In this document: in pieces, positions 1 to 5,333 of the stretch
Layout: each line of letters begins with the position of its first letter
Position numbering within the stretch: the first letter of the stretch is position 1
Source: Alphaproteobacteria bacterium
GTDB taxonomy: Bacteria > Pseudomonadota > Alphaproteobacteria > Micropepsales > Micropepsaceae
Assembly (NCBI GenBank): GCA_026400305.1
Contig: JAPLPI010000273.1
Coordinates: 1 to 5,333 of the forward strand
Length of the DNA stretch: 5,333 nucleotides
Reading direction: 5' to 3'
The notes under the pieces: model-generated
Told to the model about the DNA's origin: nothing
The model's input: only the letters and a program-made list of their open reading frames with translations
Database searches by the model: none
Made by a program: the position numbers and the translations under genes

Positions 1-2221
1 GGCTCATCAGCACGTCATGGACGCTGCGCAGTACCAGCAGCAGTAGGATAATGGTGACGATGAAGGACAGCACACCGGCTTCGGCAAAGGCGCCCACCAT
101 AGTCTTGCCGGATACGCGGATCGAGATGGGGCCGCCTCTGGCCAGTGGCGCCACGCTCAGCACCTGATCGGAGAAAGCCGACAAGGAGGCGGGCGTGCCG
201 CTGGTGTCCTTGGGGAAGGCCTGGATGCGGGCGGTGCCATCGGACGCGACCCAGTTGGCGCGGAACTCGGCCGGCATGGTCTGGATCGAGACGGGCGCGG
301 GTTTCAGTGAGGCCGAGACCTGGGTCAGCATGGTCTTGAGGCCGGGCACAAAGGCTTCGCTGGCGCGGGCCAACGCGTCCGGTCCGGCTTTAACCACCGC
401 GTCCAGTGCATCGGCCAGGCGGCGCGCATCCTGTGCCGGCTTGTCCTGTTTGCCGCTTGCCGAATCACGCAGTTTTTGCGCCGTGGTCTTGAAGGCGGCC
501 ACGGTCTCGGCGTCGCTGGGAGGAGCTGCGACTTCAAAGGGATTTATGGTGGCATCCAGCAGGGTATTGGCGTCGTCGATGAGCGCCAGCTTTTCCGTCT
601 GCTGATCGGGGACGAAGCTGGACAAGGTCAGGGTTTCACCCACCAGCGGTTCCTGGCGGATGCGGGCGGCAACAGAATCCGCGTTGGTCATCGACAAGGC
701 CTGCACGTCGATGGTGTTGGGCGAGGTCAGGGGATTCTTCATCAGGTCGAACAATGTCGACACTGACTCCACCTTGGGACTGCGCAGGTCCAGCGGATTG
801 GAATCGAATTGCACAAAGGGCATCAGCCCCAGCGACAGGACACCCAGGCCAGCCGCGATGCGCAGCACATTCTTGCGGTGCTTTTTCATGAAATCGTCGA
901 GCCGGCCCAGGCTCTTGAAACCAACATCCTCGAATTCGCCCGGCGGATTGAGCCCCATGATAAGCGCCGGCAGCATGGTGATGGACAGCAGTAACGCCAC
1001 GATCATGCCGATGCCGGCGACCTTTCCCAGTTCCGCGACGCCGGTATAGGTGGTGGGCAGGAACGAGAAGAACCCGGCTGCGGTGGCGGCAGCGGCCAGG
1101 GCAAGGGGGATGCCAATGCCGCGCCCGGTGGCGGCCAGAGACCGCATTAGATCATCTTCCCGATGGCGTTCACTGCGATAGCGAACCGAGAACTGGATGC
1201 CGAAATCCACGCCCAATCCCACGAAAAGCGCGATGAAGGCGATGGAGATGATGTTGAACTCGCCCACCGCCAGCAGGCCCAGGCCCATGGTGATGGCCAG
1301 GCCCACGAACAGAGTGACCAGGATGGCGAAGATGATCTTGAAGCTGCGCAGAGCCAGCCACAGGGTCAGAAGTACCCCGCTCATCATGGCGCCCACCATC
1401 AGCCCGGCGCGGTCGGTCAGGGTGGCGTACTCTTCATCCGACAGCGGCACCGGGCCGGTCAGGCGCAGACGCACGCCATGCTCGGGCGTGATGTTCAGCG
1501 CCCTGGCTTCGGCGCGGATGCGGTCATTGGCTTCCAGTCCCGGCTCCAGCGCATTGAAGTCCAGCCGCGGCTTGACCTCGATGAAGCGGCGAATTTCCTC
1601 CAGCCTGGGCTTGGTGCCGGTGATCAGCGATCGCCAGGACATGAAGTCCGTCTTGCCATGGGCGGCGGCATCGAATACTTCGGCGAAGCGCGCCATGGGC
1701 TTGTCGATATCGGCCAGGCTGGCTTGGCCCGCACCAACGCCCAGCAGCACCGTGTTCAGGTTGGCCATGATCCCGCGTAACGAAGGATCAGCCGCCAGCC
1801 CGCCCAGGAAAGGCTGGGCCTTGATCAATTGCTGGGTGGTGTCCTGCACTTCCTTGAGCGAAAGAAACAGCAGGCCACTCTGGTTGAAGAAGGCTCCGTC
1901 GGGACGTTCTACGCGATTGAATAGGGTCTTGTTGGACTTCAGCTTTTCGGTCAGGCGCGCGGTGGCGGATTCGGCCAGCTCCGGGGTGGCGCCGTCGATC
2001 ACAACCAGGGTCAGGTTGCTTTGCTGCGGGAAGGCGGCGTCGAAGCGCGCCTGCTTCATGCGCCAGCCCACCTTGGCATCGATCAGCTGCTCGCTGTCGG
2101 TGTTCATGGCGAAATTCTGAGTTGTGTACCAGCCCGCGCCGCCCGCCAGAAGCAGGCTGGCAGCGATCACGGCCCAGGGCCAACGGCAGCAAAAAGCGAC
2201 AATGCGCTCTACGATTGTCAT
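1..2221 (-). CDS. hpnN: HpnN-like hopanoid-associated RND/MMPL transporter (3' end outside window)
   Basis: Inner-membrane RND/MMPL-family exporter resembling HpnN, which is thought to carry hopanoid lipids from the inner to the outer membrane. The reverse-strand frame is open for 740 codons from ATG at 2221 to the left edge, so the C-terminus is missing; family members are roughly 850-890 residues, so I expect about 110-150 more. Visible order: TM1 (about residues 15-32), first periplasmic domain (35-270), five TM segments (about 273-291, 295-320, 323-344, 369-389, 399-423), TM7 (451-471), second periplasmic domain (472-708), TM8 (714-732). TM4 carries GLGVDFGIQF with Asp339, the usual RND proton-relay position. 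The two halves echo each other: TM2 ends LALRS and TM8 ends LVLRS, as expected from the internal RND duplication. Residues about 565-640 are Ala/Lys-rich and probably helical. The start fits a typical N-terminus (short amphipathic stretch, then TM1), but its Shine-Dalgarno is weak (AGCAGG close to the ATG). A generic MMPL exporter is the alternative. Confidence 0.88.
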   Translation of the reverse strand, partial: MTIVERIVAFCCRWPWAVIAASLLLAGGAGWYTTQNFAMNTDSEQLIDAKVGWRMKQARFDAAFPQQSNLTLVVIDGATPELAESATARLTEKLKSNKTLFNRVERPDGAFFNQSGLLFLSLKEVQDTTQQLIKAQPFLGGLAADPSLRGIMANLNTVLLGVGAGQASLADIDKPMARFAEVFDAAAHGKTDFMSWRSLITGTKPRLEEIRRFIEVKPRLDFNALEPGLEANDRIRAEARALNITPEHGVRLRLTGPVPLSDEEYATLTDRAGLMVGAMMSGVLLTLWLALRSFKIIFAILVTLFVGLAITMGLGLLAVGEFNIISIAFIALFVGLGVDFGIQFSVRYRSERHREDDLMRSLAATGRGIGIPLALAAAATAAGFFSFLPTTYTGVAELGKVAGIGMIVALLLSITMLPALIMGLNPPGEFEDVGFKSLGRLDDFMKKHRKNVLRIAAGLGVLSLGLMPFVQFDSNPLDLRSPKVESVSTLFDLMKNPLTSPNTIDVQALSMTNADSVAARIRQEPLVGETLTLSSFVPDQQTEKLALIDDANTLLDATINPFEVAAPPSDAETVAAFKTTAQKLRDSASGKQDKPAQDARRLADALDAVVKAGPDALARASEAFVPGLKTMLTQVSASLKPAPVSIQTMPAEFRANWVASDGTARIQAFPKDTSGTPASLSAFSDQVLSVAPLARGGPISIRVSGKTMVGAFAEAGVLSFIVTIILLLLVLRSVHDVLMS

Positions 2222-2236
2222 GGCCTGCTTAGAGCA

Positions 2237-2256
2237 TTTTCCGTGTGCCGGTAAAA
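2237..2256. repeat. Imperfect hairpin in the divergent gap
   Basis: TTTTCCG at 2237-2243 pairs with CGG plus AAAA at 2249-2256, leaving a five-base loop (TGTGC) and one unpaired T at 2252. It sits within TTAGAGCATTTTCC (2229-2242), which resembles one arm of the AGAGCATTTTC-type intergenic palindromes I recall from many alphaproteobacterial genomes. It could be a degenerate copy of such a repeat, a weak regulatory hairpin or chance. The stem is seen directly; the repeat identity is recollection. Confidence 0.3.
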
Positions 2257-2314
2257 GCGGTTGCTTTCTGTGGTCTTGGCCGCTGGCGCGGCATGGCTTA
2301 AACAATGGGCAACC

Positions 2315-2318
2315 GGAG
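2315..2318 (+). promoter_or_regulatory. Ribosome binding site of aroQ
   Basis: GGAG lies six bases upstream of ATG at 2325. It decides the start: the same frame stays open upstream to 2124, but that extension overlaps hpnN antisense and adds residues unlike any chorismate mutase. The nearby ATG at 2305 is out of frame. Confidence 0.75.
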
Positions 2319-2324
2319 ATCCCT

Positions 2325-2612
2325 ATGAGCCATCCTGAACTGCTGCGGCTGCGAGACAGTATCGACAATATCGATGCGGCGCTGATTCACATGCTGGCGG
2401 AACGATTCAAGTGCACACAGGCGGTGGGTGAGTTCAAGGCGACCCACGCCCTGCCGCCGGCCGATCCGGCGCGCGAGGCCGCCCAGATCGCGCGGCTGCG
2501 CAAGCTGGCCACCGACGCCAAGCTGAACCCGGACTTCGCGGAAAAATTCCTTAGCTTCATCGTCAAGGAAGTAATCCGCCATCATGAGGCGATTGCCAAG
2601 AGCCGAGCATAA
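2325..2612 (+). CDS. aroQ: Chorismate mutase, AroQ type (monofunctional)
   Basis: Predicted to convert chorismate to prephenate in the cytosol, the branch-point step toward phenylalanine and tyrosine. The 95-residue product has the length of a single all-helical AroQ domain and no signal peptide, so it is the cytosolic rather than the secreted form, and no dehydratase or dehydrogenase domain is fused. By hand alignment to the mutase domain of E. coli PheA, the active-site residues correspond as follows: Arg10 (E. coli Arg11), Arg27 (Arg28), Lys38 (Lys39), Asp47 (Asp48), Arg50 (Arg51) and Glu51 (Glu52) are all kept. The position of E. coli Gln88 falls on His87 within VIRHHEAIA, which I recall as common in alphaproteobacterial members. 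The gene stands alone on the plus strand, divergent from hpnN and followed by a decayed gene. The pericyclic active-site set makes the assignment secure; the exact pathway branch it serves is inferred. Confidence 0.92.
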   Translation: MSHPELLRLRDSIDNIDAALIHMLAERFKCTQAVGEFKATHALPPADPAREAAQIARLRKLATDAKLNPDFAEKFLSFIVKEVIRHHEAIAKSRA

Positions 2613-2632
2613 CGGGAAGGATAAATTTCCCG
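2613..2632 (+). terminator. Hairpin directly after aroQ, without a T tract
   Basis: CGGGAA at 2613-2618 pairs perfectly with TTCCCG at 2627-2632 around an eight-base loop, starting on the base after the aroQ stop codon. No run of T follows on the plus strand, so it is not a classical intrinsic terminator. It may weakly terminate or protect the 3' end of the aroQ transcript. Confidence 0.35.
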
Positions 2633-2641
2633 ACCGCTGAT

Positions 2642-2646
2642 GGAGG
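2642..2646 (+). promoter_or_regulatory. Retained Shine-Dalgarno of the decayed YCII-like gene
   Basis: GGAGG lies five bases before GTA at 2652, which is followed by Lys-Asn-Tyr-Leu codons that look like a YCII-type N-terminus. The spacing suggests GTA replaced an original GTG or ATG start. An in-frame ATG at 2640 is the other possible start, but it overlaps this site and would have only a more distant GGAAGG (2615-2620). Confidence 0.5.
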
Positions 2647-2651
2647 TTTCC

Positions 2652-2983
2652 GTAAAAAATTACCTCGGAATTTAAATGGGGCGAATGGAGTCGGGCGAGC
2701 GCCCCTAAAGGCAACGATGGCGCGCGGCATGACGGCCTGGCACAAATGGATGTCCGACTATTCAGCGTCGGTGATGATGTCCGGCTGACCTTTGGGCAAG
2801 ACCAAGAAGATCGGAAATGATGGCATCGCAGACATTCGCAACCGCATGACCGGATACACCATCTTGCAGGTCTAAAGCCATGAGGCTGCCGCCAAACAGT
2901 TCGAAGGCTATCCCCACTTTTCCATTTTTCCCGGCGATAGTGTCGAGGTGATGGAATGCCAGCCGATCCTACCCTTGCCGTGA
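2652..2983 (+). pseudogene. Decayed YCII-like small protein gene
   Basis: Remnant of a gene of about 110 codons resembling the YCII-related fold (small alpha/beta proteins, many of unknown role). The N-terminal part reads in one frame from 2652 (KNYLGI, stop TAA at 2673, MGRMESGERP, stop TAA at 2706). The rest continues in another frame, recognisable from about 2717 to the final TGA at 2981-2983: TAWHKWMSDYSASV, stop TGA at 2786, PLGKTKKIGNDGIAD, MTGYTILQV, stop TAA at 2873, SHEAAAKQFEGYPHF, then SVEVMECQPI. The order of Trp-x-x-Trp-Met, Pro-Leu-Gly, Gly-Tyr-Thr-Ile, Ser-His-Glu-Ala-Ala, Pro-His-Phe and Val-Glu-Val-Met-Glu follows intact relatives I remember. The TGA sits where Gly is expected (GGA to TGA) and the last TAA where Glu or Asp is expected (for example GAA to TAA). 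With a lost start, a frameshift near 2706-2716 and several stops it cannot make a full protein. Family naming is from memory, with no search run. Confidence 0.78.
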
Positions 2984-2986
2984 AAT

Positions 2987-3017
2987 AAAAAAGGGCGCTG
3001 CGAGGTGCCCATTTTTT
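2987..3017. terminator. Bidirectional intrinsic terminator between the pseudogene and serA
   Basis: GGGCGC at 2993-2998 pairs with GTGCCC at 3005-3010 (one G-T wobble) around a six-base loop. Six A (2987-2992) lie on the left and six T (3012-3017) on the right, so either strand gives a GC stem followed by a U run. On the minus strand it lies 18 bases past the serA stop and should end the sseB-serA transcript. On the plus strand it follows the stop of the decayed gene by a few bases. Confidence 0.85.
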
Positions 3018-3034
3018 CTGAATTATTTGGCCGA

Positions 3035-4615
3035 TCAGAACGCCAGCGGCTTTGCATGCTTTACTTGTGGCAGCTTGGCGACGGCTTCGGCCACCGCAGC
3101 CGGTACCGGCCCGTCCACTTCGATCAGGGCGATGGCGTCCTGTCCTGGCGCGCTGCGGCCAAGGGTGAAGTTGGCGATGTTGACCTTGGCGTCGCCCAGT
3201 ATGGTGCCCAGCTTGCCGATGAAGCCCGGCTTGTCTTCGTTGACGATATAGAGCATGTGCGGCGCGAATTCGGCGTCCAGGCCGATGTCCTTGATCTGGA
3301 TCAGGCGCGGGCGGCCGTCGGAGAAGACGGTGCCGGCGACGCGGCGGGTGGAGCCGTCGCTCATGCTCACCTCCAGCTTAATATAGCCTTCATAGACACC
3401 CTGCGCGTCGCGGCGGGTCTCGCTGACCTTGATGCCGCGTTCCTTGGCGATCACCGGCGCATTGACCATGTTCACCTCCGACAGCATCGGCTTGAGCATG
3501 CCCGCCAGCGCCGCCTGCGTCAGGGCGCGGGTGTTGAGCATGGAGGGCGTGCCTTCATAGATGATCTCGACACCGGTCAGGCTAGTGCCGGTCAGCTGGC
3601 CCGCAAAGGAGCCCAGCTTTTCCCCCAGCGTAATCCAGGGGCGCACCTTCTGAGCTTCGGAAGCGGAAATGGACGGCATGTTCAGCGCATTGGTGATGGC
3701 GCCGGTCAGCAGGTAGTCGGAAATCTGTTCGGCCACCTGCAGGGCGACATTTTCCTGCGCTTCGGTGGTGGAGGCGCCCAGGTGCGGCGTGGCTACGACC
3801 TTTTCGTTGCCGAACAAGATATTTTCCTTGGCTGGTTCGACTTCGAACACGTCCAGCGCCGCTCCGGCGACATGGCCATTGTCGATTGCCGCCTTCAGCG
3901 CGCTTTCATCGATCAAGCCGCCGCGCGCGCAATTAATGATGCGAACGCCCTTCTTGGTCTTGGCCAGTGCGTCGGCCGACAGGATGTTCTTGGTTTCCGG
4001 CGTCATCGGCACATGCAGGGTGATGAAATCGGCGCGGGCCAGAAGGTCGTTCAGCTCCACCTTCTCGACGCCCAGGTCATTGGCGCGTTCCTGCGACAGG
4101 TAGGGGTCGAACGCAATGACGCGCATCCTCAGGCCCTTGGCGCGGTCGGCGACGATGGAGCCGATATTGCCGGCGCCGATAAGGCCCAGCACCTTGCCGG
4201 TGATTTCCACGCCCATGAAGCGGTTCTTTTCCCACTTGCCGGCCTGGGTCGAGGCGTTGGCCGCTGGCAGTTCGCGCGCCAGCGCCAGCATCAGCGAGAT
4301 GGCATGTTCGGCGGTGGTGATGGAGTTGCCGAAGGGCGTGTTCATCACGATCACGCCGGCGGCGGTGGCGGCGGGGATGTCGACATTGTCCACGCCGATG
4401 CCGGCGCGGCCCACAACCTTCAGATTTTTCGCGGCCTGCAGCACATCAGCGGTCAGCTTGGTGGCCGAGCGGATGGCGATGCCGTCATACTGGTCGACGA
4501 TCTTGAGAAGTTCTTCCTTGGATAGGCCGGTCTTCACATCGGCATACACGCCGCGTTCCTTGAAGATGGCGACGGCTGCGGGGCTGAGCTTGTCGGCGAT
4601 CAGGACCTTGGGCAT
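3035..4615 (-). CDS. serA: D-3-phosphoglycerate dehydrogenase, long form with ACT domain
   Basis: Oxidises 3-phosphoglycerate to 3-phosphohydroxypyruvate with NAD, the first step of the phosphorylated serine pathway in the cytosol. The 526-residue product matches the long bacterial type. Order: N-terminal half of the substrate domain (about 1-97), Rossmann NAD domain (about 98-285) with GAGNIG at 147-152 and Asp170 in AFDPY for the adenosine ribose, return to the substrate domain (to about 315), an intervening allosteric-substrate-binding type domain (about 318-445), and an ACT domain (about 453-526). The catalytic trio of the family is present: Arg231 in CARGG, Glu260 in FEVEP and His278 in TPHLGAST. 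The ACT domain (VNEDKPGFIGKLG, then VNIANF) suggests feedback inhibition by serine, which is known for some relatives and only inferred here. ATG at 4615 has AAGGA eight bases upstream. The gene follows sseB after 12 bases with no room for its own promoter, so it is probably cotranscribed, and it ends at the terminator at 2987-3017. No defect seen. Confidence 0.97.
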   Translation of the reverse strand: MPKVLIADKLSPAAVAIFKERGVYADVKTGLSKEELLKIVDQYDGIAIRSATKLTADVLQAAKNLKVVGRAGIGVDNVDIPAATAAGVIVMNTPFGNSITTAEHAISLMLALARELPAANASTQAGKWEKNRFMGVEITGKVLGLIGAGNIGSIVADRAKGLRMRVIAFDPYLSQERANDLGVEKVELNDLLARADFITLHVPMTPETKNILSADALAKTKKGVRIINCARGGLIDESALKAAIDNGHVAGAALDVFEVEPAKENILFGNEKVVATPHLGASTTEAQENVALQVAEQISDYLLTGAITNALNMPSISASEAQKVRPWITLGEKLGSFAGQLTGTSLTGVEIIYEGTPSMLNTRALTQAALAGMLKPMLSEVNMVNAPVIAKERGIKVSETRRDAQGVYEGYIKLEVSMSDGSTRRVAGTVFSDGRPRLIQIKDIGLDAEFAPHMLYIVNEDKPGFIGKLGTILGDAKVNIANFTLGRSAPGQDAIALIEVDGPVPAAVAEAVAKLPQVKHAKPLAF

Positions 4616-4623
4616 GGGGGAAA

Positions 4624-4630
4624 TCCTTCA
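4624..4630 (-). promoter_or_regulatory. serA ribosome binding site overlapping the sseB stop codon
   Basis: On the minus strand the bases read TGAAGGA. The TGA at 4630-4628 is the sseB stop, and its last A begins AAGGA (4628-4624), the Shine-Dalgarno for serA ATG at 4615, eight bases on. Ribosomes finishing sseB therefore stop on the serA binding site, an arrangement that often gives translational coupling. The coupling itself is inferred. Confidence 0.7.
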
Positions 4631-5333
4631 GTTGAGAGCGGAGGCGCCGGCGGCGCCCACATAGATGGGGCGGGATTTGAGCAGGGCTTCGGTCAGGCCG
4701 ATGGGATTGATGCGGTCGACACGATGGATGTCGAACACCAGGCCGGGAACCTGGACCTGGGCGGCTTCTTCGATGGCGGCAATCAGCGACTTCCAGTTGC
4801 CGCTGGTGTCCATCTCGATGCCGACCAGCGGATGGCGCTCGCCGGGCCGATCGTCAAAACCGACCTTGACCATCAAAGCTGACACCACATCGGGCCGGGT
4901 TCCGAACACCGAGGTCAGCGTCTCCACCAGCGCCGTGGGATAGTCTTCTTCAATGGCATATTGCGGGATGCCGGCGCCCGGGCCGTCCAGCAGCTGCAGT
5001 ATCTGCTGCGCCGACAATTCCTTGCCATACTCGGACGCGGGGTTGAGGATCACCGACGCGCCGCGCGTGATGTCCAGAAGATCGCGGCCCCGGATGCTGA
5101 GAAACTTCGTCTCCTGCTTCACGAATTCCTGCATCCGCGGCAGGGAGGAAAAGACCGGCAGATATTGCGCGCCGTCCTTCAGGCTCGTGATCAGGTTCAG
5201 CTTGCCGCCATCCGACAGGGAAAAAACCTCGGCGGCATTTTCCTTGCCTTCGGCGGCGCCCATCACCAGAAGGTCGCTTTCCAGCACTAAGCGATAAAAA
5301 TCGGGTCCGGCGGCGGGATCCTCCGCCGCCGTG
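4628..5333 (-). CDS. sseB: SseB-family protein (5' end outside window)
   Basis: Resembles SseB, the 'enhanced serine sensitivity' protein family of E. coli; its molecular role is not well established. The visible 234 residues are close to the 258 of E. coli SseB. The N-terminal SseB domain covers about visible residues 10-130, with typical pieces FYRLVLESDLLVMG, YLPVFSSLPRMQEFV, SIRGRDLLDI and VILNPASEYGKEL. The C-terminal SseB domain follows (about 140-234), with ALMVKVGFDDRPGERHPLVGIEMD and FDIHRVDR. No signal peptide or membrane segment is visible, so it is probably cytosolic. A GTG at 5287 could be read as a start, but the frame stays open to the right edge and encodes EDPAAGPDFYRLV, which belongs to the conserved domain (a FYR-x-L-LES motif spans the GTG). 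The true start therefore lies beyond 5333, probably one to two dozen residues upstream. It lies 12 bases before serA in the same direction, most likely in one operon. Confidence 0.85.
   Translation of the reverse strand, partial: TAAEDPAAGPDFYRLVLESDLLVMGAAEGKENAAEVFSLSDGGKLNLITSLKDGAQYLPVFSSLPRMQEFVKQETKFLSIRGRDLLDITRGASVILNPASEYGKELSAQQILQLLDGPGAGIPQYAIEEDYPTALVETLTSVFGTRPDVVSALMVKVGFDDRPGERHPLVGIEMDTSGNWKSLIAAIEEAAQVQVPGLVFDIHRVDRINPIGLTEALLKSRPIYVGAAGASALN

Larger units (their letters stand above)
2222..2324. promoter_or_regulatory. Divergent intergenic region between hpnN and aroQ
   Basis: This gap of about 100 bases separates the divergent starts of the transporter gene (minus) and the chorismate mutase gene (plus), so promoters for both probably lie here or just inside hpnN. 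I see no convincing sigma-70 -35/-10 pair on either strand. TTGTCA at 2215-2220 resembles a -35 box for the plus strand, but no good -10 follows at the right spacing. The region also holds the imperfect hairpin at 2237-2256. Calling it a promoter region is inferred from gene orientation only. Confidence 0.45.

Noticed and set aside
1197..2120. Open frame of 307 codons on the plus strand, with a further overlapping one at 1163-1780
   Set aside because: Both are antisense to the transporter gene and have low-complexity Ser/Arg- or Gln/His-rich products. The minus-strand frame is continuous over 740 codons with RND features, so these are shadows.
1788..2192. Minus-strand open frames at 1788-2192, 1170-1361 and 325-537 as possible separate genes
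   Set aside because: They lie in a different frame of the same strand as the hpnN-like gene and overlap its conserved coding sequence. Their products are Arg/Pro/His-rich with no family resemblance.
2298..2745. Minus-strand frames over aroQ and the start of the decayed gene
   Set aside because: They are antisense to a well-supported chorismate mutase and have no recognisable domain or convincing ribosome binding site.
2786..2788. TGA in the YCII-like frame as a possible selenocysteine codon
   Set aside because: The aligned position is expected to be Gly, no selenocysteine insertion hairpin is apparent after it, and the same gene also has TAA stops and a frameshift, so decay explains it better.
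3005..4525. Long open frame of 506 codons on the plus strand, antisense to serA
   Set aside because: It lies wholly opposite serA, whose protein matches its family end to end with all catalytic residues. The antisense product is rich in Gly, His, Asp and Gln without recognisable domains, as expected from GC-rich coding sequence read on the wrong strand, and it starts inside the terminator.
4116..5297. Plus-strand frames at 4116-4664, 4665-4943, 4953-5297 and 4961-5290
   Set aside because: All are antisense to serA or sseB and show the compositional bias of reverse-strand shadows rather than any protein family.

Overview
The window looks like ordinary chromosomal sequence from a GC-rich alphaproteobacterium. 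The grounds are the GC-rich codon use, the sequence style of the small chorismate mutase (its C-terminal VIRHHEAIA is typical of alphaproteobacterial homologues) and a hopanoid-associated RND exporter. This placement is from memory of protein families, without any database search. I see no tRNA, rRNA, CRISPR array, insertion sequence or phage gene.

Layout from left to right. Positions 1-2221 (minus) are most of an hpnN-like MMPL/RND exporter gene whose 3' end is cut by the left edge. Positions 2222-2324 are a divergent intergenic gap holding a small imperfect hairpin and a good Shine-Dalgarno for the next gene. Positions 2325-2612 (plus) encode a 95-residue AroQ-type chorismate mutase. Positions 2613-2983 hold a hairpin and then a decayed YCII-like gene (plus), with a retained ribosome binding site but a damaged start, several in-frame stops and a frameshift. 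Positions 2987-3017 are a terminator able to work in both directions. Positions 3035-4615 (minus) are serA, a complete 526-residue D-3-phosphoglycerate dehydrogenase with a C-terminal ACT domain. Positions 4628-5333 (minus) are an sseB-like gene whose 5' end lies beyond the right edge.

Functionally, sseB and serA form a tight minus-strand transcription unit: 12 bases separate them and the sseB stop overlaps the serA ribosome binding site. SerA makes the first committed step to serine. SseB takes its name from a serine-sensitivity phenotype in E. coli, so the pairing hints at a shared role in serine metabolism. Chorismate mutase feeds phenylalanine and tyrosine synthesis, and HpnN is expected to move hopanoids to the outer membrane; neither is obviously linked to serine.

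The most notable items are the previously functional YCII-like pseudogene, the sseB-serA coupling, and a substituted active-site position in the chorismate mutase. I found no convincing new biological system.
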